DNA of 64,000 bases from Acidobacteriota bacterium (GCA_018970175.1 JAGWWV010000005.1:25520-89519); one strand, 5' to 3'. Shown: positions 16,702-25,694, numbered from the stretch's first letter. Notes: a model not told the origin generated them from the letters alone. Numbers and translations are program-made.

Positions 16702-17600
16702 CGTCCCGACACTTCGCGTCGCGATACCCGCGCGAGTTCCGCCGCGACGAGCCGCGCCGTGTCGGGGTCGGACACATCGGCCTGCATCACGACCGATCGT
16801 GCGCCCGGAGAGTCGGCCTCGGCAAGAAACGTCGTGATGGTTCCCGCACCATCCACGTGCGCGCCGACGGGAAGCGAACAGCCGCTACCGAGCACGGCAA
16901 GGAACGCGCGCTCGGTTTCGACCGCATGACGGGTTGGTGCGTGATCGATGGCAACGAGTGCCTCGCGGGTTGCCGCATCACCGAACCGGTGCTCGACTGC
17001 GACACAACCCTGGCCAACCATGGGGACGAAAACGGTCGGTTCGAGATGTTCCGCAACCTTTTCGGTGAGACCAAGGATCTCGAGGGCCGCAACGGCCATG
17101 ACGATCGCCCCGTTCTCGGGAATCCGCTCCAAACGGGTTCCGATGTTGCCCCGAAGTTCGACAAACCGAAGATCGGGACGCGCGGCGCGCAACTGTGCCC
17201 GGCGTCGTGCCGAGCCCGTTGCCACGGTCGAACCACTGGCCAACGACGACAAGGTCGACCCGATCAACGCATCGCGGGCGTCGCGGCGAGCGCACCAAGC
17301 ACCCACGACGAGCCCCGGGTCGCCCTCGGTCGGCAGGTCCTTCGCGGAATGAACGGCCACGTCGGCACGACCGTCGAGTACCGCCCGCTGCACCTCCTTG
17401 ACGAAGATGCCCTGTCCGGCCATCTGATGCAAGGGAACCTCGGCGCGTACGTCACCGGTGCTCTCGACGAAGACAAGTTCGCAGGGCAACGCGGTCGCGG
17501 CGGTGATTGCCTCGGCGACGTACCCGGCCTGCGTCCGCGCCTGCGGGCTCGGACGTGTGGCGATCCGAATCGTTCGGGCGTCGCTGTTCTTGGCCGACAT
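16698..17600 (-). CDS. hemC: Porphobilinogen deaminase (hydroxymethylbilane synthase)
   Basis: Polymerises four porphobilinogen units on a covalently held dipyrromethane cofactor. It has 300 residues from an ATG at 17600, four bases after the hemA stop. Visible features are the N-terminal RIATRPSPQARTQA, the HSAKDLPTE segment with the catalytic-region Asp, the arginine-rich GSARRRAQLRAARPDL and the cofactor Cys in LGSGCSLPVGAH. A longer frame upstream overlaps hemA and is not used. Confidence 0.96.
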   Translation of the reverse strand: MSAKNSDARTIRIATRPSPQARTQAGYVAEAITAATALPCELVFVESTGDVRAEVPLHQMAGQGIFVKEVQRAVLDGRADVAVHSAKDLPTEGDPGLVVGAWCARRDARDALIGSTLSSLASGSTVATGSARRRAQLRAARPDLRFVELRGNIGTRLERIPENGAIVMAVAALEILGLTEKVAEHLEPTVFVPMVGQGCVAVEHRFGDAATREALVAIDHAPTRHAVETERAFLAVLGSGCSLPVGAHVDGAGTITTFLAEADSPGARSVVMQADVSDPDTARLVAAELARVSRREVSGR

Positions 17601-17604
17601 CGCG

Positions 17605-18882
17605 TCAGTGCAGGTCGAAGAGATCCCGCAGCGCGTCTGCGAGACGTTCACCCTGCGGAGTACCGGCGTTCTCCTTCAGCCGAATCGTCGGCTCGTGGAG
17701 CAACTTCGCGGTGATCCCTCGCGCGAGAGATTCGACGGCCTCGGCTTGTTCGGGGGTGAGTTCGGCGAGCCGCTTGGCGTGGCGTTCCGTTTCCGCCAAC
17801 CGCACCTCGTCGGCCGCAGCGTGCAGAGCCGCGATCAACGGTGCGGCCTGGCGGGCGGTCGAATCGAGCGCGTAGCGCTCGACCTCTTCGGCGACGATGG
17901 CCGAGACCTTTGCTGCTTCGCCCTCGCGGCTCTCGACGCCGGAGCGCACCCAATCGCGAAGATCGTCGAGGTTGCGCAGTTCGACGCCGTCGATTGCGCC
18001 GACCGCCTCGTCGACGTCGCGAGGCACGGCAATATCGACGATGAAGAGGGTCCGACCCGAGCGCACCGACATGATCGGCTCGATCGTCTCGCGGTCGAGT
18101 ACGAAACTGCCCGCGCCGATGCACGTCACCACGACATCCGTGTCGAGAAGCGCCTCACGAAGTTCCGATATCGGGCGCATCTCGGCGCCGAGACGCTCGG
18201 CCAGATCGCGTCCGCGTGACTCGGTGCGGTTGATGACGGTCACCTCAGTCGTCGAGTTCTTGGTCGTCGTGTTCATGGTGAGGGCAACGGCAACGCCTTC
18301 GCCCATCGTGCCGGCACCGACGATCAACACCTTGCGGTACGCCAACGTGCCGAGAAGTTCACGGGCCATCTCGACTGCTGCGAACGAGATCGAGGTCGTC
18401 GACCGCGAGATGCCGGTCTCGCTGCGTGCCCGCTTGCCCGTCTCGAGAGCGTGGCGGAAGAGAAGGTTGAGCGTGGTGCGTGCCGCGCCCGATTCCTGGG
18501 CAAGGGTCCATGCATCGCGGACCTGACCCAGGATTTCGTTCTCACCGATGACCGCCGAATCGAGACCGCAGGCAACCTCGAAGAGATGCCGTACCGCCGC
18601 GTCGTCGTGCTGGCTGTAGAGGTGCTGATGAAGTTCGTCGCTGCGCAGGCCGCCGAGTTCGCAGAAGAACTCGGCGATGTCGTCGTAGGCGGCGTGGAAC
18701 TTCTCGGTGACCGCGTAGACCTCGGTCCGGTTGCACGTCGACAAAACGACGGCTTCGCGGATGTTGTCCTTCGACGACAGCGCATGAAGTGCCTTGGGCA
18801 TGGCCTCGGCGCCAACGGCGACACGCTCGAGGACCCGCAGGGGGCTCGTCCGGTGGTTCACACCGATGACCACTACCGACAT
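17605..18882 (-). CDS. hemA: Glutamyl-tRNA reductase
   Basis: First committed step of tetrapyrrole synthesis by the C5 route: it reduces glutamyl-tRNA to glutamate-1-semialdehyde using NADPH. It has 425 residues with the catalytic Cys in VLSTCNRTEVYA near residue 50, the NADPH loop VGAGTMGEGVA, and a helical C-terminal dimerisation region. The N-terminus VVVIGVNHRTSPL is typical. The gene follows rex by 12 bases in the same direction, as in other actinobacteria, so NADH/NAD+ sensing and haem synthesis are coupled. Confidence 0.97.
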   Translation of the reverse strand: MSVVVIGVNHRTSPLRVLERVAVGAEAMPKALHALSSKDNIREAVVLSTCNRTEVYAVTEKFHAAYDDIAEFFCELGGLRSDELHQHLYSQHDDAAVRHLFEVACGLDSAVIGENEILGQVRDAWTLAQESGAARTTLNLLFRHALETGKRARSETGISRSTTSISFAAVEMARELLGTLAYRKVLIVGAGTMGEGVAVALTMNTTTKNSTTEVTVINRTESRGRDLAERLGAEMRPISELREALLDTDVVVTCIGAGSFVLDRETIEPIMSVRSGRTLFIVDIAVPRDVDEAVGAIDGVELRNLDDLRDWVRSGVESREGEAAKVSAIVAEEVERYALDSTARQAAPLIAALHAAADEVRLAETERHAKRLAELTPEQAEAVESLARGITAKLLHEPTIRLKENAGTPQGERLADALRDLFDLH

Positions 18883-18894
18883 AGCAACTCCACG

Positions 18895-19596
18895 CTAGGC
18901 GCTGACGCCTCGAACGGGGGCACTGGCGGCCTCGCGGGCGGCCGCATTGACTGCCCGCCGCTGCTCGTAATAGCCGAGAATCTGTAATTCACCCGCCAAA
19001 TCGACCTTGCGAACCGAGACCCCCCGCGGCACGGCGAGGACCGTCGGGGTGAAATTGAGGATCGAACCCACCCCGGCGCGGACCAAGCGGTTCGCCGCCT
19101 CTTGGGCCGCTTCGGACGGCGTGGCAAGAACCCCGATGCTCACATTCTTGGCTTGAACGACCTGGGAGAGTTCGTCGAGATGTCGCACGCGTGCGCCACC
19201 CGCCAGACCACCGATTTTTGATTCGTCGGTGTCGAAGACTCCCGCGATGGAGAATCCGCGTTCGGTGAAGCCGCCGTGGTTGGCAAGTGCCTGGCCCAGA
19301 TTGCCGGCTCCGACGATGACGATGGGCCAATCGTGGTTCAGCCCGAGCTCGCGTTGGATTTGATACGTGAGAAACGCGACGTCGTAGCCCACGCCACGGG
19401 TTCCGTAGCTCCCCAAGTACGACAGATCCTTGCGAACCTTCGCGGCGTTCATCCCCGCAAGTTCCGCAAGCTGATCACTGGACACCTGCACGACGCCCTC
19501 GTTGGAGCGTTCACCAAGGATGCGCAAATACAGAGGCAGGCGCGACAAAGCGGCCTCGGGAATGCGACGGCGGGGGGATTCCGACACGGGCGTCAC
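18895..19596 (-). CDS. rex: Redox-sensing transcriptional repressor Rex
   Basis: Rex binds DNA when NADH is low and leaves it when NADH binds, so it de-represses respiratory and fermentative genes. The protein has an N-terminal winged helix (IPEAALSRLPLYLRIL, SSDQLAELAGMNAAKVRKDLSYLG) and a Rossmann domain with VIVGAGNLGQALANHGGF. A GTG at 19596 gives 233 residues, and a second GTG at 19587 is nearly as good. It heads the rex-hemACDBL cluster. No consensus Rex operator is visible near it or near the bc and nuo genes. Confidence 0.95.
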   Translation of the reverse strand: MTPVSESPRRRIPEAALSRLPLYLRILGERSNEGVVQVSSDQLAELAGMNAAKVRKDLSYLGSYGTRGVGYDVAFLTYQIQRELGLNHDWPIVIVGAGNLGQALANHGGFTERGFSIAGVFDTDESKIGGLAGGARVRHLDELSQVVQAKNVSIGVLATPSEAAQEAANRLVRAGVGSILNFTPTVLAVPRGVSVRKVDLAGELQILGYYEQRRAVNAAAREAASAPVRGVSA

Positions 19597-19659
19597 GTTA
19601 TGCCTTCGAGTACCGAACGAGAAAGTCCTCGTCAGGATTCGACGTATAACCTGCGGCAC

Positions 19660-20436
19660 ATGTCCCCCGACGACTCCGTCGCTGCAGCTCTTGCGGCGAG
19701 CGCATGTCTCGTCGCGAGTGCCTTTTGTCTCGTCACCCTCGATCGCTGGTTGCGGCGACGCGCACCCCACGACCTGGCGTGGACGATTGCGATGGTTCTG
19801 TTCGTGGTTGGCGCGGCTTCGTTGTGGTGGGCGGAAAGTCGGGGCTGGAACTCCGCGGTCTTTCGACTCTTTTTCCTGACGGGCGCGGTTCTCAACGTCG
19901 CGTGGCTGGCCCTCGGAACCGTCTACTTGCTCTTCGGTCGTCGCGTGGGTGACCCCATTCGAACCGGTCTCGTGTGTCTTTCGGGATGGGCAACCGGAAT
20001 CGTGATGACCGCACCAATGAAGGCCCCGGTCGACCCCGTCGGCTTCCCCACCGCAAAGGAACTCTTCGGAACGACACCGCGCGTCCTCGCAGCCGTCGGA
20101 TCGGGGGTCCCCGCGATGGTGATCATCGTCGGAGCCCTGTGGTCGGCTCTTCGCGTGGCGCGCGGGCAAGTTCCCGCTGCGACGCCATCGGCTCGGCGAG
20201 CCGCCACCAGCCCGCGACTTCTCGCCCTCGGCAACGTGCTCATCGCCGCCGGTGCACTCATCTTGTCGGCCAGCGGAACTCTCGCAGGGCGCCTCGGAAA
20301 GGACAGGGCATTCGCCGTCACCCTCGTCGCGGGCGTCGTCGTGTTGTTCGCGGGCTTCGTGGTGGCATCAAACGCCGTCGGCAGCCGCCCGCGAATCAGC
20401 GCAGCGCTCGCCGCAGCACTTTCCCCGTCACATTGA
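19660..20436 (+). CDS. Unknown multi-pass membrane protein
   Basis: No family recognised. The 258-residue protein has about seven hydrophobic segments and short loops. It is divergent from rex, with 63 bases between the starts. A TAACCT element ends seven bases before the ATG, so the transcript is probably leaderless. Its last 41 bases overlap the convergent acyl-CoA ligase gene. It could be a sensor-type or integral membrane protein with no enzymatic motif visible. Confidence 0.75.
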   Translation: MSPDDSVAAALAASACLVASAFCLVTLDRWLRRRAPHDLAWTIAMVLFVVGAASLWWAESRGWNSAVFRLFFLTGAVLNVAWLALGTVYLLFGRRVGDPIRTGLVCLSGWATGIVMTAPMKAPVDPVGFPTAKELFGTTPRVLAAVGSGVPAMVIIVGALWSALRVARGQVPAATPSARRAATSPRLLALGNVLIAAGALILSASGTLAGRLGKDRAFAVTLVAGVVVLFAGFVVASNAVGSRPRISAALAAALSPSH

Positions 20437-21913
20437 CGGGCAACTCGTCGACGAACTGCACCTTCGTCGGGCACTTGTAGCGCGACAGTTTCTTGCGTGC
20501 GTGGTCGATGACCGCGTCTTCGTCGAGATGCACGCCGGTCTCGGCGACGACGAAGGCCTTCACCGCCTCGCCCGTGTGCGGATGTGCCACCCCGACGACC
20601 GCACACGCCCTCACACCCGGTTGTTCGGCGATCGCCGCTTCCACTTCGGCCGGATAGACGTTGAAACCCGACACGATGATCAGGTCCTTTGCCCTGTCCA
20701 CGACGAATAGGTTGCCGTCGTCGTCACGAACGGCGATGTCACCGGTGCGCAACCAGCCGTCGGGAGTCAAGACACGCGACGTTGCCTCTTCGTCGTTCCA
20801 ATAGCCGGGAAACACGTTGGGGCCCTTCACCCAGATTTCACCTTCGTCGCCGGCAAGTGAATCGTCGCCGCTCTCGTCGACGAGTCGTATCCGCACAGCC
20901 GCGATGGGTACACCGATCGAGCCGCGCGGTGACCGAACGACACCGTCGACGATCCGCGCGGTCGTGACGACCGGTGCGGCTTCGGTGAGGCCGTAGCCCT
21001 CGGCGAGCACGATGCCGCACTTGTGCTCGAGAAGGGCCGCCATGTCCTCGGGCATCTTCGCCGCACCCGTGACGGCAAGACGCACCGTCTTCATCGACGA
21101 CTTGTCGACTCCGGGCATCTGCGCGAGCGCGGCCCACATCGCAGGTGCACCTGCCATCACGGTGATGCCTCTCTCGACGATCGTCTCGATTGCGCTCGCC
21201 GGGTCGAACCGCTCAACGAGAACGATCGTGCCCCCGGTGGCCATGACGCAACCGAACATCACGTTCAAACCGAAGATGTGGAACATCGGCAGGACACCGA
21301 ACGACGTGTCGTCGGCGAACATCGGGGTCGCACCGAGCGTCTGGCGAATGTTTGCAACGAGGTTTCCGTGCGTCAACATCGCGGCCTTCGGAGCGCCGGC
21401 GGTTCCACTGGTGAACATCAGCACCGCAAGATCGTCGGGGTGAACGTGCGCTTCGGGCATCTCTGTTCCCCGCACCAACTCGTCAAACGAGTCGGGTGTA
21501 ATGACACGTTCGACACTCGGCATCGACGTCGCGGAAATCCGAGACCAGGCGGGCACAGCCGACGGACCGACGATGACCGCGTTTGCCGCCACCTCGTTGA
21601 TCTCACGCTCGAGTTCCTCGGCCGTCGCAACCGGATTCATCGGAACGGCAACCGCACCCATTCCCACCGTTGCAAGGAACGCAACGGCGAAATGACGCCC
21701 GTTCGCCGCGATGATCGCGACACGATCACCTCGCGTGATGCCGACCGACTGGAGGCTTCCGCGGAACCGTCGCACCTGCGAGGTGAGTTCCCCGTACGTG
21801 GTGGGCCGTCCGCGACTGATGATCGCCACCTTGTCGGTGACGTGGCCCACGATGATCGAAGCCAAATTCGTGGAGGAATGGTTGTCCGGGCCGCGGTTCT
21901 CGCTTGTCGGCAT
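20396..21913 (-). CDS. Acyl-CoA ligase (AMP-forming), long-chain fatty acid type
   Basis: ANL-superfamily enzyme that activates a carboxylic acid with ATP and CoA. Visible are the ATP loop FTSGTAGAPKAAMLTHGN, the YGLTEAAPVV motif, GWLRTGDIAVRDDDG and the C-terminal catalytic lysine in NVTGKVLRR. At 505 residues it is standard length, and no membrane segment is seen. Substrate cannot be read from sequence. A GGGGGAAGA stretch precedes the ATG as a ribosome-binding site. It may share a transcript with the small membrane protein upstream. Confidence 0.9.
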   Translation of the reverse strand: MPTSENRGPDNHSSTNLASIIVGHVTDKVAIISRGRPTTYGELTSQVRRFRGSLQSVGITRGDRVAIIAANGRHFAVAFLATVGMGAVAVPMNPVATAEELEREINEVAANAVIVGPSAVPAWSRISATSMPSVERVITPDSFDELVRGTEMPEAHVHPDDLAVLMFTSGTAGAPKAAMLTHGNLVANIRQTLGATPMFADDTSFGVLPMFHIFGLNVMFGCVMATGGTIVLVERFDPASAIETIVERGITVMAGAPAMWAALAQMPGVDKSSMKTVRLAVTGAAKMPEDMAALLEHKCGIVLAEGYGLTEAAPVVTTARIVDGVVRSPRGSIGVPIAAVRIRLVDESGDDSLAGDEGEIWVKGPNVFPGYWNDEEATSRVLTPDGWLRTGDIAVRDDDGNLFVVDRAKDLIIVSGFNVYPAEVEAAIAEQPGVRACAVVGVAHPHTGEAVKAFVVAETGVHLDEDAVIDHARKKLSRYKCPTKVQFVDELPVNVTGKVLRRALR

Positions 21914-21960
21914 TCTTCCCCCGGGACTTTCAGAACCCCGATGCCCGGCCGGACCGGACG

Positions 21961-22044
21961 TCAGAGCATCAACAACTGCACGATGCCGGCAACCAGGATG
22001 ACGCCGATCAAGAGAGCGACGGTCAAGGTGGTGGCTGGCCTCAC
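21961..22044 (-). CDS. Putative 27-residue single-helix membrane microprotein
   Basis: A GTG at 22044 opens a 27-codon frame that is almost entirely hydrophobic after a short basic N-terminus (MRPATTLTVALLIGV and onward), fitting one transmembrane helix. It ends nine bases after the SAM hydrolase stop would place a coupled start, and lies between that gene and the acyl-CoA ligase in the same direction. Proteins of this size and shape occur in actinobacteria. Expression is not demonstrated. Confidence 0.5.
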   Translation of the reverse strand: MRPATTLTVALLIGVILVAGIVQLLML

Positions 22045-22053
22045 GCGTTAAAC

Positions 22054-22938
22054 CTACTGGCGCGGGGCCCCGGGTGCGATTTTTCCGAACGACACCCGTG
22101 TCGTGGTGCCGCTACCCGTACCCGGTCGCACGACGACCTGGTCCCCACTCGCCACGCCCAGATCCTGCGCCGCCGAGTCCTGCCGCTTTGCCACTGCGAG
22201 CATTCCGTAGGAATCGATGACGAGGCCGAGCGCCCCCTCGGGAATGTCGTCGAACGCGGACACGACGGCGACACTGCGGTCGGTGCCATCGACGACGATC
22301 GTCAGGCGGTTCGACCCGGCCATCAGACCAACGACGTCGTCGGGACCCAAGTTGAGCTGACAGTTGCCGTAGACGTCGACCCAGGTGACCTCGGCGATGA
22401 TCTCGCTGTCACCGATTTGTGGCAGGCCGACGAGACCCGGCATCAAGGTGTCGGGGTCGACCAACTCGCCGAGTTCATGCAGCGACGTACCGTTGCAGAG
22501 ATGTGCCGCCACCGGCGCAAAGACGTCACGACCGGCAAAGGTTGCGCTGGGAGCGGGAAGGTGCAGTTCGGTGTTCGACAACACGACGGCGCGTTCGACG
22601 CCACCCACCATTGCCGCAGCCGGAACGAGTAGTCCGTTGTCGGGCCCGACGAGCACACCCTCGCCGCCGGCGACTTCGAGTGCGATCATCTTGCGCTTCG
22701 TCGCAACGCCAGGGTCCACGACTGCAACGACGACTCCGCGCGGCACGTATTGAATTGCGCGCGCCAACATGAGTGACGCACCGCGGACATCGTACGCGCG
22801 CACGTTGTGGCCGATGTCGGTGATGCGCGCATGCGGTGCAATGTCGGCGATGACGGACTTCATCACGCCGACGAACTCGTCATCGAGGCCGTAGTCGGTG
22901 AGCAACGCGACGTGATCGAAGTTGCGTGGCGCGTTCAC
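22054..22938 (-). CDS. S-adenosyl-L-methionine hydrolase (adenosine-forming), DUF62 family
   Basis: This family hydrolyses SAM to adenosine and methionine and is related to fluorinase and chlorinase. Seen in the 294 residues are the N-terminal LLTDYGLDDEFVGVMK, VVDPGVATKRK, GPDNGLL and GRDVFAPVAAHL, which correspond to the family Asp/Arg/His catalytic and SAM-binding positions. A GTG at 22938 is used. The upstream 260 bases are unusual for this compact genome and hold several hairpins. The residue that binds halide in fluorinase cannot be judged here, so hydrolase is the default call. Confidence 0.88.
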   Translation of the reverse strand: MNAPRNFDHVALLTDYGLDDEFVGVMKSVIADIAPHARITDIGHNVRAYDVRGASLMLARAIQYVPRGVVVAVVDPGVATKRKMIALEVAGGEGVLVGPDNGLLVPAAAMVGGVERAVVLSNTELHLPAPSATFAGRDVFAPVAAHLCNGTSLHELGELVDPDTLMPGLVGLPQIGDSEIIAEVTWVDVYGNCQLNLGPDDVVGLMAGSNRLTIVVDGTDRSVAVVSAFDDIPEGALGLVIDSYGMLAVAKRQDSAAQDLGVASGDQVVVRPGTGSGTTTRVSFGKIAPGAPRQ

Positions 22939-22974
22939 GCGTCAAGTGTGTCGCGTGACGGGAGAAAAAACGAA

Positions 22975-23056
22975 GGGGCCGGTGTCAACCCCCCGATGAC
23001 ACCGACCCCTCGGCGCGGCCCTTTCGGGCGCGACTCCCGACCGGCGAACCGGTCGG
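22975..23056 (+). ncRNA. Candidate structured RNA: hairpin cluster including a C6 loop
   Basis: Three hairpins follow each other. GGGGCCGGTGTCA (22975-22987) pairs with TGACACCGACCCC (22997-23009), 12 of 13 pairs, around a loop containing CCCCCC. A second stem, CGCG-CCC with GGG-CGCG, lies at about 23014-23032. CCGACCGG pairs perfectly with CCGGTCGG across a CGAA loop (23037-23056). The C6 loop on the plus strand resembles the actinobacterial 6C RNA motif, but that motif has two such loops and only one is seen. It could instead be leader structure for the minus-strand SAM hydrolase. Confidence 0.35.
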
Positions 23057-23136
23057 TGATCTGCCTCGTACCATACGGCCTCACGAGGGGGTGAGAAAAG
23101 CGTCACGGCGCTTTTTCACAAAAAAGTTTCGTGCTC

Positions 23137-23150
23137 GTGCAAAGTTGCAC
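23137..23150. promoter_or_regulatory. Inverted repeat GTGCAA-AG-TTGCAC
   Basis: A perfect six-base inverted repeat with a two-base spacer lies in an A/T-rich stretch (about 23090-23190) between the hairpin cluster and the end of proC. This is the promoter side of the SAM hydrolase. Its symmetry and size fit an operator for a dimeric regulator. No regulator is assigned. Confidence 0.3.
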
Positions 23151-23199
23151 AAAGCGAAAAACCGCCCGACTTTTACTGCTTAATTCCGTGACGCGATGC

Positions 23200-23991
23200 T
23201 CAACGTCCGAGTTCGATGCTGCGGGCCGTTGCAGCGCGAACCGCGGCGAGAAACGCTTCGCGGCCGCCGGCGTCGGAAAGTGCCGCAAGTCCCGCAGCAG
23301 TGGTGCCGTTCGGAGAGGTGACGTTCTCACGCAGACGCGTCGGGGACTCCAGGCTGCGGGCAAGCAAGGTCCCGGCGCCCAGAAACAACTGGCGCACGAG
23401 CGACTCGGCAGTCGCGGGATCGAGGCCCTCGGCCACGCCCGCGGCGATCAACGCCTCGGCCACATAGAAGAGGTACGCGGGACCCGATCCGGTGAGGCCG
23501 GTCACCGCGTCGAGCAGGCGTTCCTCGACCTGTACCGCAAGGCCGACGCTGCCGAGGACATCGGTGGCAAAGCCCGCCGCAGACGGCCCGCAATCGGGCC
23601 CGAGGGCAAATGCCGAGGCACCCTCGCCGACGAGCGCGGGGGTGTTCGGCATTGCTCGGATGACGGCGACTCCGGGACCCGCCGCGGCGGCGAGTTTCGC
23701 AAGGGTCACGCCCGCCGCAATCGACAAAACGGTGGTGGCTCCGTGGACGACTGCCTCGCGCGTGGCCGCGGCCGCGTCGGCCGGCTTCACCGCGATGACG
23801 GCATTCGTACACGGGCCGATGGTGGATGTGATGGTCGCACCCGGAAACGACGAGGCGAGAGCGGCGTGTTTCGTCGCGTCGATCTCGACGATCGTCAGAT
23901 CCGCCACGGAAAGGCCGGCCTCGATGAGACCACGCGCCAGGGCGCCGCCCATGTTTCCGCCCCCGACGATCGAGATTCCACCGACAACCAT
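23200..23991 (-). CDS. proC: Pyrroline-5-carboxylate reductase
   Basis: Last step of proline synthesis, reducing pyrroline-5-carboxylate with NAD(P)H. It has 263 residues with the Rossmann loop ISIVGGGNMGGALA at the N-terminus, RAMPNTPALVGEG, and the C-terminal signature from TGLTGSGPAYLFY through ESPTRLRENVTSPNGTTAAGL. A TAGTCT element (24003-23998) ends six bases before the ATG, so the transcript is probably leaderless and separate from the YbjN gene upstream. Confidence 0.96.
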   Translation of the reverse strand: MVVGGISIVGGGNMGGALARGLIEAGLSVADLTIVEIDATKHAALASSFPGATITSTIGPCTNAVIAVKPADAAAATREAVVHGATTVLSIAAGVTLAKLAAAAGPGVAVIRAMPNTPALVGEGASAFALGPDCGPSAAGFATDVLGSVGLAVQVEERLLDAVTGLTGSGPAYLFYVAEALIAAGVAEGLDPATAESLVRQLFLGAGTLLARSLESPTRLRENVTSPNGTTAAGLAALSDAGGREAFLAAVRAATARSIELGR

Positions 23992-24010
23992 GGGCGCAGA
24001 CTAGTTCCGT

Positions 24011-24472
24011 TCAGGATGCGAAACGGCTGGCAAATCCGATGCGGATCAGCACCGGGAAGTGTCGTTCGACCGTCGCGTACAGCGTTCCGAGAACTCGATC
24101 GAGTTCGGGTTCGCTGACCGACGAGATCAAGAGCTCGCCGCGAAGGAACAACGCATCTTCGATCCCGATGGAAAAGGCCGCGCCGACCAACTTGTTGTTG
24201 CGACGCAGCGCCTGCTCGTAGAGACGTTCCGCGTTCTCCTCGGGTGCCGGCATCACGTAGGTCTCGTACTGCAGCGTTCGTTGGCCGAGCGTGAGCCACA
24301 CGGTCGTGAACTCTTTTTCTTCGCCCTTCATCCGCACGAACCAGTGCATGTCGTCGTCGGGGTCGCGGCCGACCTCGAGGCACAGCGAGTTGTTCTCCTT
24401 GTACGTGGCGAGCCATTCGTCGATCTGTCGCGCCAGTATCCCGCGGTCGGCTTCCGCCCAGATCTCGCTCAT
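24011..24472 (-). CDS. YbjN domain-containing protein
   Basis: A 153-residue soluble protein of the YbjN/sensory-transduction-regulator type, with a fold resembling type III secretion chaperones. The typical core is seen in TYVMPAPEENAERLYEQALRRN and ALFLRGELLISSVSEPELDRVLG. The ATG at 24472 lies six bases after the mshA stop, and an upstream TTG is a weaker alternative. In Mycobacterium tuberculosis a YbjN protein (Rv0487) also follows mshA (Rv0486), so the pairing is conserved. Its function is not known. Confidence 0.85.
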   Translation of the reverse strand: MSEIWAEADRGILARQIDEWLATYKENNSLCLEVGRDPDDDMHWFVRMKGEEKEFTTVWLTLGQRTLQYETYVMPAPEENAERLYEQALRRNNKLVGAAFSIGIEDALFLRGELLISSVSEPELDRVLGTLYATVERHFPVLIRIGFASRFAS

Positions 24473-24478
24473 GTTCAA

Positions 24479-25693
24479 CTACCGACAGGCGACGCGTTCG
24501 CGGGTGGTGACGTCGGTGTAGGCACGGCGCAACCTCGCGGCCGCGAAGCTCCACGTGTAGCGCCGCGCCTTGTCGGCAGCGCGCACACCCATCGCACCGG
24601 CGGCAACCGGATTCGCGATGATTGCATTCACGTGCAGCGCGAACACGTCGGGGTCGCGGTCGGCGACCAAGTGACCCGTGACCCCGTCATCGACGATGGT
24701 GATGAGGCCGCCCACTCCGCTGGCAACCACGGGCACTCCACAGGCCGCGGCCTCGAGCGCAACGAGACCGAAACTCTCGCTGCGTGACGGCACGATGACC
24801 ACGTCGGCGGCGCGGTAATACGTCGACAAGATGTGGTGGGCCTGCGGCGCCACGAAGTCGATGCGGTCGACGACGCCGAGCGATTCGGCAAGAGCATGCA
24901 CCCGGGTGACTTCGGCGTGACCGTCGGCTCCGCTTGCGCCGCCCACTACGACCAGCCGGGCACGTGGATTGTCGAGCCTCGCGAGCGTCTCCACCGCCAC
25001 GTCGAGACCCTTCAGGGGTTGGATTCGACCGACGAAGAGCATCACCGGAACGTCGGACGGAATACGCAGCGCATGGCGTGCGCCACGCTTTTCACCCGGC
25101 GCGAAGAACGCGTGCTCGACACCGGGGGCGACGATCTCGATCGACCCGGGCGGATTGCCGTAGAGCGAACGGAACTGGCGCTCTTCTTCGGTGCACGACA
25201 CACAGATCGCGTCGGTACAACCGATGATCGACGCTTCGGCTTCTTCGCGCGACGCGGGTTCGGGGTCTCCGCCCTGGGCCTTCACCCGCGCAAAAGTGTG
25301 AAAGGTCATCACGAGCGGCAGGTCGAGTTCGTGCTTCAGACGGTGGCCGGCCATTCCTGAGAGCCAGTAATTCGCGTGCAACACATCGACCCCTCCCGAG
25401 GCCTCAATGTGCCTGCGCACACCGTCGGCGAACGGATCGACGACGGAGAGGAGGTCGTGCTTCGGCAGATCGAAGTCACCTGCTTCGACGTGAACGACGC
25501 GATGGTTCGGCTCGACGTTGACGACTTCGGGCAGGCCCGGTCGCCACGCACGGGTGTAAGTGGTGCAATCGAGGCCGGCGTGTGCCAACGCGGAGACGAG
25601 TTCCCGCACGTAGACGTTCATGCCACCGCCGTCACCGACGCCCGGCTGGGCGAGCGGCGAGGTGTGCATCGAGAGAACGGCGACGCGCTTCAT
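24479..25693 (-). CDS. mshA: D-inositol-3-phosphate glycosyltransferase (mycothiol synthesis)
   Basis: GT4-family retaining glycosyltransferase that joins GlcNAc from UDP-GlcNAc to inositol-3-phosphate, the first step to mycothiol. It has 404 residues with VGDGGGMNVYVRELV near the N-terminus, HANYWLSGMAGHRLK, the sugar-nucleotide loop VGRIQPLKGLDV and the C-terminal SESFGLVALEAAACGVPVVA. The ATG at 25693 is one base after the stop of the XRE regulator. The following YbjN gene supports MshA over other GT4 enzymes. Confidence 0.93.
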   Translation of the reverse strand: MKRVAVLSMHTSPLAQPGVGDGGGMNVYVRELVSALAHAGLDCTTYTRAWRPGLPEVVNVEPNHRVVHVEAGDFDLPKHDLLSVVDPFADGVRRHIEASGGVDVLHANYWLSGMAGHRLKHELDLPLVMTFHTFARVKAQGGDPEPASREEAEASIIGCTDAICVSCTEEERQFRSLYGNPPGSIEIVAPGVEHAFFAPGEKRGARHALRIPSDVPVMLFVGRIQPLKGLDVAVETLARLDNPRARLVVVGGASGADGHAEVTRVHALAESLGVVDRIDFVAPQAHHILSTYYRAADVVIVPSRSESFGLVALEAAACGVPVVASGVGGLITIVDDGVTGHLVADRDPDVFALHVNAIIANPVAAGAMGVRAADKARRYTWSFAAARLRRAYTDVTTRERVACR

Positions 25694-25694
25694 G

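Noticed and set aside
19597..19659. A Rex operator in front of rex or the respiratory genes
   Set aside because: No TGTGAA-N-TTCACA-like palindrome was seen upstream of rex, the bc operon, the cytochrome c gene or nuoA.
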